A stretch of DNA of 64,000 nucleotides. It comes from Aliamphritea spongicola (GTDB lineage Bacteria; Pseudomonadota; Gammaproteobacteria; Pseudomonadales; Balneatricaceae). This document shows, in pieces, positions 29,629-40,457 of this stretch. The stretch is from positions 1,984,001 through 2,048,000 of the forward strand of contig AP025283.1 in the NCBI GenBank assembly GCA_024347235.1, in the 5' to 3' direction. The position numbers and the translations under genes are program-made. Position 1 is the stretch's first letter. Each line of letters starts with the position of its first letter. The notes under the pieces were generated by a model. The model was given only the letters and a program-made list of their open reading frames with translations. It was not told where the DNA came from and ran no database searches.

Positions 29629-29645
29629 ATGTTATAATATAACAT
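29629..29645. promoter_or_regulatory. Zur-type operator
   Basis: ATGTTATAATATAACAT is a perfect 17-bp palindrome and matches the gammaproteobacterial Zur core GTTATAATATAAC. It lies 59 bp upstream of pyrC2 on the minus strand. It may also control anything read to the right. Confidence 0.85.
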
Positions 29646-29917
29646 TTGTTTAATCTGCTATTGAGAAAAGCCACTCATGCCCGCACCGGCCAGTTTCAGG
29701 TAAATAGAAATCGTCCTTTGCTGTGTTGCTCAGGTTGTTTTTGATGGTGATGTTAATGTTCTGAAACGATCAGTTGAGCCTGTTCTGATCACTGATTTAC
29801 CTGAGCGACTCAGTTTTCTGAAAGAACTGATAAAAGATCAGTTAAATCTGAAGCTTATGGCGGGATCAGTTCTGTTTTCGTCGCAGATAATAGCGTTTAT
29901 TTTCCGTGCTACTACTT
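29646..29917. other. Unresolved stretch between Zur and Fur boxes
   Basis: An ATG at 29677 opens only 8 codons. The same frame is then open for about 70 codons to 29922, reading for example VEPVLITDLPERLSF, without a usable start. It could be a small Zur-controlled gene damaged by indels, or noncoding. I recognise no family. Confidence 0.3.
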
Positions 29918-29929
29918 TATAATGCGAGT

Positions 29930-29948
29930 GAGAATGATGCTCATTCTC
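29930..29948. promoter_or_regulatory. Fur-type operator overlapping a promoter
   Basis: GAGAATGATGCTCATTCTC is a perfect inverted repeat with 15 of 19 bases matching the Fur consensus GATAATGATAATCATTATC. A TATAAT box lies at 29918-29923, so a bound repressor would cover the start of transcription toward the FNT transporter gene. Confidence 0.7.
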
Positions 29949-30090
29949 TCTGTTGGCAGAATTGTGTTTCGGTTACTTTGTGCCCCGTTTCTGGAATGCC
30001 TCTGCTGTATTTGATTTTCAGGACTTATACCTGAGCAGACTGCCTTTGCAGCATATTTACCTGCTGAAGGGCGTTATTGGAGAAACACTA

Positions 30091-30879
30091 TTGTCTGAGT
30101 TAGCACCTACGGGAATGGATGCACATAAACCCGCAGAAATTACCCGCCGCATTCGCCTTACCGGCATTGCTAAGGCCGAAATGGCACTTGTTCCGCTAAT
30201 TACCCTGTCGATTCTGGCGGGCATTTTTATCGGTTTCGGGGCACTTTTTATACAAAAACTACCTCCGGTCTGGATGTTTTGTATCCACCGATTGTACTGC
30301 TCGGAGGACTGGCGTTTTCGCTGGGGCTGATACTGGTTGTGGTATCCGGTGCTGAGTTATTTACCGGTAACACGATGATCGTCATGGCGGTGGTGGACGG
30401 AAAAGTCAGCCTCGCTAAGCTGTTGCGTAACTGGTCAATTGTGCTGCTTGGGAATCTGATCGGCAGCATGGTGATTCTGGCGCTGGTCTACTGGGCCGGT
30501 TTGTTTAAGGGGATGTTGCCGAACGGGCGATGCAGGTGGCGATCGGGAAAACATCACTTACCTGGGTTGAGGCATTTTGCCGGGGGTTTTGTGTAATGCT
30601 CTGGTGTGTCTGGCGGTCTGGATGACTGTTTCTGCACGGACCACTTCCGGCATGATCATGGCGATTGTCTGGCCGATTACCGGCTTTGTGGCCATGGGCA
30701 TGGAGCATTCGGTCGCGAATATGTACATGATTCCGGCAGGTATCCTGTCCGGTGCGGATATCAGTTTCAGCGCTGTGCTGAATAATATTTTCCCGGTGTT
30801 ACTGGGGAATATTGTGGGTGGTGCCGGCGGTGTCGCGCTGTTCTACCGCATCGCCTATGGAAATACTGCTGCAGAGTGA
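30091..30879 (+). CDS. Formate/nitrite transporter (FNT) family channel
   Basis: This is about 264 residues with six helices. FNT hallmarks are GAELFTGNTMIVM, NWSIVLLGNLIGS, and the C-terminal GMEHSVANMYMIPAGIL. Missing bases near 30255 and 30515 split it. The start is uncertain: TTG at 30091 has GGAGAA 6 bases upstream and gives the start LSELAPTGMDAHKPAEI; ATG at 30115 is the alternative. The substrate could be formate, nitrite or hydrosulfide. The upstream Fur box suggests control by iron. Confidence 0.85.
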
Positions 30880-30979
30880 TTATGACCGACCGGTGAAGGG
30901 AACCGGTTTACGCTTGCTGGCTGAAGGTGAGAGGTATTTCGGCCAGCAATGTTAGCTGTTGGATGTTAGCCGGTTCCGG

Positions 30980-31147
30980 TTACTGATCTTCTCTTGGCGG
31001 TACAAAAACGATGATGGATACAACGATCAGAATAATTGCGCCGGCGATGTAACCGAGGCGTTCAAGGCTCAGGCCAGGCATATCGTGCGCCTGATAGAAT
31101 AAAAACAGTGCCAGACAGACGGCGACTACCGCTCCCAAAATTTTCAT
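30980..31147 (-). CDS. Small two-helix membrane protein
   Basis: This is 55 residues: MKILGAVVAVCLALFLFYQ forms one hydrophobic helix and YIAGAIILIVVSIIVFVPP a second, with a short polar link and a charged end. The ribosome site is weak (GGAA). It lies downstream of the diguanylate cyclase on the same strand. I recognise no named family; composition favours a real membrane peptide. Confidence 0.5.
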   Translation of the reverse strand: MKILGAVVAVCLALFLFYQAHDMPGLSLERLGYIAGAIILIVVSIIVFVPPREDQ

Positions 31148-31263
31148 ATAAATTCCAGTTAGTTGTGATGATTGTCTTAACAGCATGTTACTGAATTCAC
31201 CGGCGCTGGCAATATGCTTTGTACAATGGCAGTTCAGTTTCTTTTGCCGGTCTACCGGCAGTG

Positions 31264-33029
31264 TCAGCTTGCTGATCTTTCTTCTGCTTCCTGACACTCG
31301 CTGCAGTCGCCGGTTCCACTGATCTGATTGCGGCCCCGTGACTTGGCCCGGTACAACGCCTGATCAGCCTGATCAAACAATACTTCAGGGGATATCTGCT
31401 TTAAGTGCCGGCTGACGGCATAGCCAACGCTGATGGTAAGGATCTTTTCAGGCACAGCCGAGGCCTGATGGGTTATTTCCAGCGCAGAGATATGTTCACG
31501 CAAGCGTTCGGCCGTCTGGCTGACATAGGTGCAGCTGGGGCTGAAAGAATGATGGCAAATTCTTCCCCGCCATAACGGGCGATGAGATCACCCGGCCGGC
31601 GCAGAACACCGGCATCCTGCAGGGCCTGAGCAACGTGGCGCAGACATTCGTCTCCCTGTAGGTGGCCATAATGGTCGTTATATTCCTTAAAGTGATCAAT
31701 GTCGATCAGCAGAATCGCCAGTGGTTTCTTGTCCCGGCTGCATTGCAGCCATTCACCTTGCAGGTGAGCATCAAAGCTGCGGCGGTTTGCCAGTTGGGTC
31801 AGACTGTCTGTGGTGGCCTGTATTTCCAGTTCGCGATTGGCTGATTCCAGTTGTTTCCGGGTGGCATCCAGTTCAGCGGTGCGCTGTTCAACCAACTGTT
31901 CCAGTATGTCCTTGGACTGCTCTAAGTAGCGTTTTTCGCCTGCTGGCTGCGAATAATATAGACCAACAGCAGTAAAGCCATGAGTGTGATGAGGCTCAGT
32001 ACTCCGAGTACGGTCTGACGGGTTTGATAGTAAGATGTCAGGCCTTCCTCAACGTCTATTTCTGTGGTGATTCCAAAGCCCAGGTCGTGATCCCACAGCC
32101 AGGCTCCGAATACAGGGACGCCGCGGTAATCCCGGTAGCCATCCACATTAATGCCGGATATTCCACGGGTAGCCTGCGCGGCCATTAAGGTCAGGGGCTG
32201 TTGCCGCGGTGGCATATCCGGTACATGGCCTTCCAGCAGATTCCCGCCGGGGTCAGTTATCCGGATATTCAGAATGCTGTTGCTGTCCGGGCTGATCAGG
32301 TTCTTTTACGTAACTGATGTTCAAAGCGGCTTTCGGTGATCATCATGCCCCGTTCATCGAAGGCATAGGTCTCGCCGGTATCCCCAGACGGGCCAGGCCG
32401 GAGACATGGTTAAACAACGTGTTCAGATTAATCCGCAGGGCCAGTACTGCAATGATTTCGTCTCCCTGCCTGATAGGAGAAACCACAAAGATAGTCAGGG
32501 AGCGTTGCTTGTCATTGGCGGCTCTGCCTGACAGCGGCACATCTGAGAACAGGGTTGGGATAAACAGTGTTTCACCGTTAAAAGCCCGGTTCAGGTAGCC
32601 GGGTCTTTGCATGTGAATCAGGTTCAGACTGTCCAGATTATTGTCACGCATGGAACCGATGTTCAGACGGGCAGGAGAAATAACAAAGAATCCCAGATCA
32701 TTTTCTTTGTGCAGCTTGGGTGCCAGATACTCACGCATACGGGTCAGTGCCAGTGACTGTTCTTCAGTGTTACCTTCGAGGAGTTCTGTCGTCAGGTTAA
32801 CGATAGCAGGGGTTGTTGCCAGTTCCTTAACGTCTCTTTTACGGTACTGAATCCAGACCTGATACGTCGTAACGGTGGTTTGCAGAACCGTTTTCAGGGA
32901 GGTACGGATCTGTTGCTTGGTGGCCTGTTCGATATTATTGATGGCGTAACTGGTGATACCGGTTACGACTGCCAGGAACAGCAGTGTCAGCAGGGAGATA
33001 AACAAAGGATATTGCGCAATTCTGGGCAT
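31264..33029 (-). CDS. Membrane diguanylate cyclase with periplasmic sensor
   Basis: This is about 590 residues. An N-terminal helix (FISLLTLLFLAVVTGITSYAI) leads to a periplasmic dCACHE-like sensor of about 270 residues. A second helix (VLGVLSLITLMALLLLVYII) and a coiled coil (EQLVEQRTAELDATRKQLESANRELEIQ) follow, then a GGDEF domain with RYGGEEF. RPGD five residues before GGEEF is an intact inhibitory site for product feedback. It makes cyclic di-GMP in response to an unknown external ligand. Missing bases lie near 31475, 31925 and 32310-32370. Confidence 0.88.
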
Positions 33030-33252
33030 TCTGGCAGATTCCGGAAAGACTGACTTTCCTGCCAGTCAGAATGATGCCATACCTTGGCTATATCAATGGG
33101 CGTAGTATACCGTGTTGCGGCCCACTCATTCCAACGAAAAGTGTTAAAAAATGCAACTCAGGGTCGGGTTTGTATTCTGTGTGCTTTTCTTGTCGTACCT
33201 GAGTGCTGAAGTGATGCTGCAGCATCAATTACCGGCCCTGATTTTTCAGAAT

Positions 33253-34154
33253 TCAAACAGATATTGCTAACCGATCTTTCAGTAAAGACAGAAAACCTGC
33301 CACCCGTGCTGAGCGTTTGGTTTCCGGGGTGCTGAGCAGGGCCACAATGTTTGCATCCGGCAGACTGTAATCGGGCAGTAGGCGCATCAGTTCGCCACTG
33401 TCCAGTTGCGGCTGAACATCCCACTCAGAGCGCATAATGATGCCTAAACCGGACAGCGCCCAGTCCTTAATAACCCGGCCTTCATTGCAGGCGAGGGTGG
33501 GTGTTACCCGGACCGTTGTTTCTTTACCGGATTCCCGGTGGGTAAATTGCCACAGGGTGACGTCTTCATTGTTTTCCCGCAGTGCAATGCACTGGTGTCT
33601 GATCAGATCCCGTGGTGTTTCGGGGCAGCCCATTGCCTCAATGTATTGTGGAGAGGCACAGAGAAAACGCTGATTAGCCCGCAGGGTGACCATCTTTAAG
33701 GATGAGTCATTTAACGCGCCGATATAAATAATGATGTCCCATTTATGGTGGCTGGCCCAGTTAGGGTTGTCGGAGAGCTCCAGTTCTATATCCAGTTGCG
33801 GATACTGCTGTTTGTATTCGCCAAGGAGTGGGGCGATATGGTCATTACCAAAGCCTAACGGCGCCAGAATTCTTAATTTTCCCCGTACTTCCTGTTTGCG
33901 TTCGTCGAGCTGGTCCCGGAGTTCATCCAGTTCCTGCAGAATTGACATACCTTTATCCAGCAGCAGCTGGCCTTCTTCCGTCAGACTGACCGTTCTGGAT
34001 GGGCGCTGAATCAGAGTAACAGACAGTTTTTCTCGATATGCTGAATTCGCTGCGTCACCGAAGGAGGGGTAATGTTCAGTGCTCTGGCGGCGTCAGCCAG
34101 CGTTCTGTGGCTGGCGATATTCATGATGAAGCGCAGATCTTCAGTGGTAATCAT
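33253..34154 (-). CDS. LysR-family regulator
   Basis: This is about 301 residues. The N-terminus MITTEDLRFIMNIASHRTLADAARALNITPPSVTQRIQHIEKKL is a LysR helix-turn-helix; the remainder is a typical effector domain (GKLRILAPLGFGNDHIAPLL). One missing base near 34027 splits it. It diverges from the D-threonine aldolase-like and ornithine cyclodeaminase-like genes with 104 bp between, so it probably controls them. Confidence 0.85.
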
Positions 34155-34258
34155 TAGGTTGTGTGTTAATTAGTTTGTTAGTAAAGATTAATGTACAGCT
34201 AAATATGGTTTTTAGATACTGAGGATTACATATTCAACTGATCTGCAGGAACGTGATC

Positions 34259-35421
34259 ATGCTCAATATCAGCCACCTCAACGCAACACAGTCAGACACT
34301 TATCAGCATTTGGATACGCCCTTTCTTTGTGTAAATAAGCAGACGTTTCTGAAGAATCTGGACCATCTGCGTACCAGAACTGAAGCGCTTGGGGCCAGTT
34401 TAAGGCCGCACTTTAAAACAGTGAGGGCCGCAGAGGCTTTACAGTATTTGTTGACGGATAAGTCATCCCCGATCACGGTCTCGACGGTTAAAGAAGCCGA
34501 AGCGTTAATGGACGCAGGCTATACCGATGTTATTTATGCCGTGGGTATTTCTGCAGCAAAACTGCCGAGGATAAAAATTGCTCAACCGGGGCCAGAATAT
34601 CCGGGTACTGGCGGATACCCCTGAACAGGCGGAACAGGTGAACCGGTTCTGCGAAGAGAATCACTGTTCAGTACCGGTATTACTGGAGGTTGACTGTGAC
34701 GGGCATCGTGGTGGTGTGCGGCCGAAAGATCCGAAACTGATTGAAATTGCACAAGCACTGCATAGCGGCGCAGCGGACTTTAAAGGGGTCTTAGCCCATG
34801 CCGGCGAGTCTTACCATTGCTTAACCACTGAGACTTTGCGGGAAGCGGCAGCAAACGAAGTCCGTGCTGTGCTGGAGGCCGTGACGCGATTACAGGCAGC
34901 GAACATCCCGTGTGAGATTGTCAGTACAGGCTCCACGCCCACCGCGCACCACTATGAAAATCTGCAAGGGGTCACGGAAGTCAGGGCTGGCGTATACGGT
35001 TTTTTGACCTGGTTATGACCGGCATTGGTATCTGCGATCTGAATCAGATAGCAGCAACGGTTGTGGCTACAGTTATTGGTCATAATCATGAAAAAGGCTG
35101 GGTGTTTGTGGACGCGGGCTGGATGGCATTATCCGGAGACAGGGGACGGCTAAACAACCACATGACTGCGGTTATGGTCTGGTAAGCGACGAAGCCGGTC
35201 AGTTGCTGGAAGGGATGCAGGTTAGTACGGTCAATCAGGAACACGGCATTATCACCATGACAAATGGCCGGACACTGGAGCCGGAGAATTTTCCTGTTGG
35301 CTCCCGGCTGAATATTTTGCCGAACCATGCCTGCGCGACAGCTGCAATGCACAGCCAGTACCATGTTTTTGATACGCAGGCTGAAACCCATGAAGTATGG
35401 AACCGGATTCAGGGGTGGTGA
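34259..35421 (+). CDS. D-threonine aldolase/D-hydroxyaspartate aldolase-like PLP enzyme
   Basis: This is about 388 residues with an alanine-racemase-type N-terminal barrel followed by the metal-binding C-terminal domain of the D-threonine aldolase family. The PLP lysine lies in LRPHFKT. The C-terminal LNILPNHACATAAMH holds the His and Cys metal ligands. VLLEVDCDGHRGGVRP is also diagnostic. Missing bases near 34580, 35008 and 35160 split it. The ATG at 34259 has AGGA 8 bases upstream. The next gene starts 2 bp after the stop. Confidence 0.83.
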
Positions 35422-35422
35422 A

Positions 35423-36335
35423 ATGATGTATTTAAGCGAAGCACAAACAGCACAGTTGATTTCACATGAGTTGGCGTATCAAGCCGTGAAGGAAGCTTTG
35501 TGGCCGCCATCGGCGATCAGGCTGAACTATTTCCGGTGGTGAATGCATCCGGTCCGCAAGCGGGCTCGGTGTTTTCTCTGAAATCTGCATCTACGCCGTC
35601 ACTGGTTGGCTGGAAAACCGGTTCCTACTGGCCCGGTAATCAGGCGAAAAATATACCTTGCCATGGCTCTACCGTATTTTTACTCAGCCCTGAAACCGGT
35701 GAGCTGGTGGCGGCCGTTGCTGCAACAAAGGTTAACGCTTATCGCACGGCAGCTGCCGATGCTGTCGCGGTTGATTATCTGGCCCGAAAGAACGCTTCGG
35801 TCCTGACGGTCTTTGGTACCGGCCATCAGGCTGAGTACGAAGTGCTGGCGGTTGCACAGGTACGGAATCTCAGCCGGGTAATCGTCGTCGGAAGAAGTGA
35901 AAATAAGGTACAAAAGTTTACTGAAAAACTGATAAAACAAGGGGTTAACGCCGAAGCTGGCAGTGCCCGTGAAGGGTGTGAACAGGCTGATATCATCGTG
36001 ACGGCAACAACCGCTACCGAGCCATTATTTCAGGCAGACTGGGTGCAGCCGGGTACGCATATATCTGCAATGGGCGCCGATAAAGCAGGGAAACAGGAAT
36101 TACCTGTAGAGCTTTATGCGAATGCTGCACTGTTTTGCGATTATCAGCCGCAATCGGAAGTGATTGGGGAGTTTCAGCACGCCGGTAATGTTCATCTCAC
36201 TGAGATGGGCAAGGTCATTACCGGGCAGGCTACAGGCAGAAATTCTGATGATGCCATTACCATTTTTGACAGTTCCGGCATTGCGATTCAGGACCTGTTC
36301 GTTGCTGAAAAATACTGGCAAAAGCATCCGCCTGA
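35423..36335 (+). CDS. Ornithine cyclodeaminase/mu-crystallin family reductase
   Basis: This is about 304 residues with the NAD(P)-binding motif VFGTGHQAEYE and, before it, the substrate-side TKVNAYRTAAADAVA. The family includes ornithine cyclodeaminase, alanine dehydrogenase and imine reductases such as iminosuccinate reductase. Missing bases near 35498 and 36322 split it; the second restores the natural end WQKASA with TGA at 36333. It is coupled to the aldolase-like gene, so a linked pathway for a beta-hydroxy amino acid is plausible. Confidence 0.83.
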
Positions 36336-36373
36336 TCCGAGGGGATGCTCAGTTAAAGATCAGTGTTCATGCA

Positions 36374-37930
36374 CTACGGATAGGCTTTAAACTCAGGGCC
36401 TTTGACAAGCTCATCTCCCTGATATGCACCGATAATCACTTTACAGTGCTTACTCTGCTTGCCGGCTTTGTCGACGACCCAGGGAAGGCTGAATATATCT
36501 TTCAGTGATTTGCCCTCAACTTGCCTGGACTTCTTCAGCCTGAGGTTGCCTTTTGAGGGTTCTTAAACCTAAAGTCGGGGTCGTACTTTCCTTCTTTTTC
36601 CTGATGATGTGATTCGCACAGCTCGCCAAAGCGGGAGGTGGAAATATCATGATCAAAGTAAAGCTTGCAGGGCCATTCGCCGTTTTCCGGGAATTTCTTC
36701 GTCAGGGTTTTCCGTGTAACGCACAGGCAAGGCTGTTCGTCGTAGCTCTGCGGCTCACAAAACTGGTAGGCATTGTTGTAGTGATGAAAGTGGTCAATGT
36801 TGCTTTTCTTAATCACAAACGAGCGGGTATACCAACTGTTATTGAAGATGTAGCTGTCTTTGGTGGTCGTAGCTTTTTGCCGAACTTGAAAATCTTACCG
36901 CCACGGCCGGTTTGGTAAGGCCGGCCTGGCTGATCATCAAACCAGCCGATATTGCCGTAAATCAGCCAGTGGCCGCCGCTGACATTATCAAATGAGAAGG
37001 GCGCGTGGTTGTTAAAAACGGTTGTGGTACATATGCCAGTTCAGGGCATGGCCTTCCGGTTCGATGGCGTTATCCCGTATGTAGCTGAAGCGGTTGCTGT
37101 ACACCTGCACATTGCGGTTAAAGGCTGATGCATCGTCGCTGTCGATGGCCATCCGCAGACCATTAAAGGCATATTCGATTTCGTTGTTACTGAAAATGAG
37201 GCCGGTGGTGAAATTCAGGCTGCCAAAGAAACCACCGTTCATATAGGCGTACTGGGTGTGATGGGTGTACAGCCAGTCGATGTCCTGCCAGATTGCTTGT
37301 GTCGGATCCTGTTTCCAGTAATTGTTATCAACGGTGAAATCACTGCAGCCCGGCCCCGCAAAAATCGGATAGCGGCCATCTTCCACATGGAGTTTTTCTA
37401 TGCGGATATGCTGGCTGTTTTCTGCGATCAGAAAGCTGGGCCAGCAGCCCTGAACACTCAGGTTGCGGATGGTGACGCCTTCGGTATCTTTTATCTTGAA
37501 AAGGCAAAGTCCTGCATATCCGGCAGGTCGGGGTAAATCTTCCCTGGCTGGTTGGTGCCGCAAAGTATAGTTTTGCTGCCCATGCCACTGATGGTCAGTG
37601 GTGTATCCTTGCGGGTATGGTCTTTGCTGATGGTGACCGGGCGGTAGTACTTCCCGGTAACAGCTGAATACGGGTGCCTTTGCCGGCAAAGCGCATGGCT
37701 TCTTCAAGGGTATATGTCTGGCAGGGGAGCTGGTCAGCACTGTTCAGTGGCCGGGTCGGAAACTCATCGGGATTGCCGGTGGCAATGAAGGCTTTGGGTA
37801 AGACGCGGGTATCTCCTTCGGGGCTGCAGAAAATCAGCCAGGGCACTTCCCGTTCACCATCACAAAACAGCATGCCGCGGTGAACCATCGGGGCGATTTC
37901 TTCCAGTGCATCACAACTGTTCTCTGACAT
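36374..37930 (-). CDS. Right-handed beta-helix protein
   Basis: This is about 520 residues. It has the N-terminal text TYTLEEAMRFAGKGTRIQLLPG and repeated beta-helix rungs such as GVTIRNLSVQGCWPSFLIAENSQHIRIEKLHVEDG and FSNNEIEYAFNGLRMAIDSDD. Beta-helix folds of this type occur in pectate-lyase-like and NosD-like proteins. No signal peptide is visible at the start MSENSCDALEEIAP. Missing bases near 36540, 36880, 37015, 37500 and 37650 split it. It is convergent with the cyclodeaminase gene. Substrate and role are unknown. Confidence 0.7.
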
Positions 37931-38143
37931 CCTTTCTCCTGCGCCTGTTGAATACGAACTCCTGCAACCTTAGCGCAGTGAAATGCAATGATTCAAGGGA
38001 GTATCAGGTGTTTATGTCGTGTAATGAGGGGCTATGATTGCTCCGGCATCATGCACAGTGTAAAGTCTGCCCATCTGAGAAACGTATCAATCTGCCTGTA
38101 CTTCTCCCCATATTGCATTCACCGACGCCGGAAAGACTATCCC

Positions 38144-40324
38144 ATGGAAATCAAAGTTAATTTTTAGAAAACCTCAGACTTGAAGCAAAGTTTGATGATT
38201 TCACTGTGACTGCAGACCAGCCGATTCGCTACAAAGGCGACGGTTCTGCGCCGAGTCCGTTTGATTACTTTTTGGCATCTTCCGCGTTGTGCGCAGCGTA
38301 CTTTGTAAAGGTGTACTGTAAGGCACGGGATATCCCGACAGAAGATATCCGTCTGTCGCAAAACAACATTGTTGATCCGGAAAACCGTTATAACCAGATT
38401 TTCCAGATTCAGGTTGAGTTACCGGACGATATTTCTGAGAAAGACCGTGCCGGTATCCTGCGTTCGATCGATCGCTGTACGGTGAAGAAGGTGGTCCAGA
38501 CGGAGCCTGAATTTAAGATTGAGACCGTCGAAAACCTGGATGAAGATGCATCCATTATGGCCATGGGGATCGATGCGGATCATGAAACCCGGATTCTGGG
38601 TAAAGATTTACCGCTGGAACAAACCATTGAGAACATGACCGGCATGCTGGAATCTCTGGGTATGAAGATCGAAATCTCATCCTGGCGGAATATCGTGCCG
38701 AATGTTTGGTCCCTGCATATCCGGGATGCGGCTTCTCCGATGTGTTTCACCAACGGTAAAGGGGCCTCGAAAGAGAGCGCCCTGTGTTCGGCGCTGGGTG
38801 AGTTTATTGAGCGGGCCAGCTGTAACTTCTTCTATAACGACCAGTATTTCGGTGAAGAGATCGCCAACAGCGAGTTTGTGCACTACCCGAATGAAAAGTG
38901 GTTTGAACTGACCGAAGATGATGCTATTCCTGAAGGCTTGATGGATGATTACTGTCTGGAGATTTATAACCCGGACGGCGAATTGCACGGTTCTAACCTG
39001 ATCGATACTAACTCCGGTAACTTTGAGCGGGGTATCTGCGCATTACCTTACGTGCGTCAGTCCGATGAAGAGACTGTGTACATTCCTTCGAACCTGCTGG
39101 AAAATCTGTTCCTGAGTAACGGCATGAGTGCCGGTAACAACATTCATGAAGCCAAGGTGCAGTGTTTATCCGAGATTTTTGAGCGGGCGGTGAAGCGTCA
39201 GATCATTGAAGACGAAATTGTTCTGCCGGATGTACCTGAAGAGGTACTGGCGAAGTACCCGGGTATTCAGGCGGGCATTGCCGGTCTGGAAGAGCAAGGC
39301 TTCCCGGTACTTGTTAAGGATGCTTCCCTGGGCGGTCAGTTCCCGGTGATGTGTGTGACGCTGATGAATCCGCGCACCGGCGGGGTGTTTGCTTCCTTCG
39401 GTGCTCACCCGAGTTTTGAAGTGGCGCTGGAGCGCAGCCTGACAGAACTGTTGCAGGGCCGCAGCTTTGAAGGCCTGAATGATGTGCCGGCGCCGACTTT
39501 CAGCAGCGAAGCGGTGTCTGAGCCGAATAACTTTGTCGAGCACTTTATTGATTCTACCGGTGTGGTGTCCTGGCGTTTCTTCAGTGCGGCCAATGAGTAT
39601 GAATTCTGTGAGTGGGATTTCTCCGGCACCAATGAAGAAGAAGCTGCCGGTCTGATGGCGATTCTGGAAGAGATGGGCAAGGAAGTGTATGTGGCGACCT
39701 TTGATGACTTTGGCGCATCTGCTTGTCGGATCATCGTGCCGGGCTACTCCGAAGTGTATCCCGTGGAAGATCTGGTGTGGGATAACACCAACAAGGCGAT
39801 TCACTTCCGGAAGAGATTCTCAACATTCATAAGTTGAATGAAGAACAACTGGCTGATCTGGTGGAACGTCTGGAAGAGAGCGAAGAAGATAACTACACAG
39901 AGATTAAAACCTTTATCGGTATTGAGTTTGATGAGAATACCGTCTGGGGACAACTGACCATTCTGGAGCTGAAGATCCTGATTTATCTGGCGCTGCAGCA
40001 GCACGAAGAAGCCCGTGAGCTGGTGGAGAACTTCCTGCAGTACAATGACAATACCGTTGAACGGGGGCTGTTCTATCAGGCTATGAATGCGGTGCTGGAA
40101 ATCGTGCTGAATGACGACTTGAACTGGATGATTACCTGTACAACCTGCGCCGGATGTTCGGTGAAGAAGTAATGAACAACGTAGTGGGCTCGGTAACCGG
40201 CGAAGTCACTTTCCACGGTTTAACCCCGACCAGCATGAAGCTGGAAGGTCTGGACCGTCACCTGCGCCTGATTGAAAGCTATCAGAAGCTCCATGCTGCA
40301 CGGGCGGCCAGAGCTGCAGGCTGA
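38144..40324 (+). CDS. ycaO: OsmC-YcaO fusion, YcaO-type ribosomal S12 modification factor
   Basis: This is about 728 residues. The first 140 form an OsmC-like domain (TADQPIRYKGDGSAPSPFDYFLASSALCAAYFVKVYC) with the redox-type Cys. The rest is YcaO, including SKESALCSALGEFIERASCNFF and EIFERAVKRQIIE, followed by the C-terminal repeat region. In E. coli YcaO aids RimO in beta-methylthiolation of ribosomal protein S12. Missing bases near 38163, 39815 and 40130 split it. A terminator follows. The fusion is known from related marine bacteria. Confidence 0.88.
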
Positions 40325-40338
40325 TATGAAGCAAGTTG

Positions 40339-40367
40339 AAAAACCGGCCCTTAGTGGCCGGTTTTTG
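40339..40367 (+). terminator. Terminator after ycaO
   Basis: AAAACCGGCC and GGCCGGTTTT enclose CTTAGT with a T tract on both strands' ends. A near-identical hairpin recurs at 42461, suggesting a shared terminator sequence type. Confidence 0.85.
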
Positions 40368-40457
40368 TATAGAAAACGTTGTCGGGAATGGTGCGAGTTA
40401 TCAGCACTCCCCGGTATTTCACTGATACATACCTGGAAGTGCGGTTCAGTTGAGGGC

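Noticed and set aside
36336..36390. C-terminal extension of the cyclodeaminase-like protein
   Set aside because: Adding one A in the run near 36322 gives the end WQKASA and a stop at 36333, leaving proper spacing to the convergent gene.
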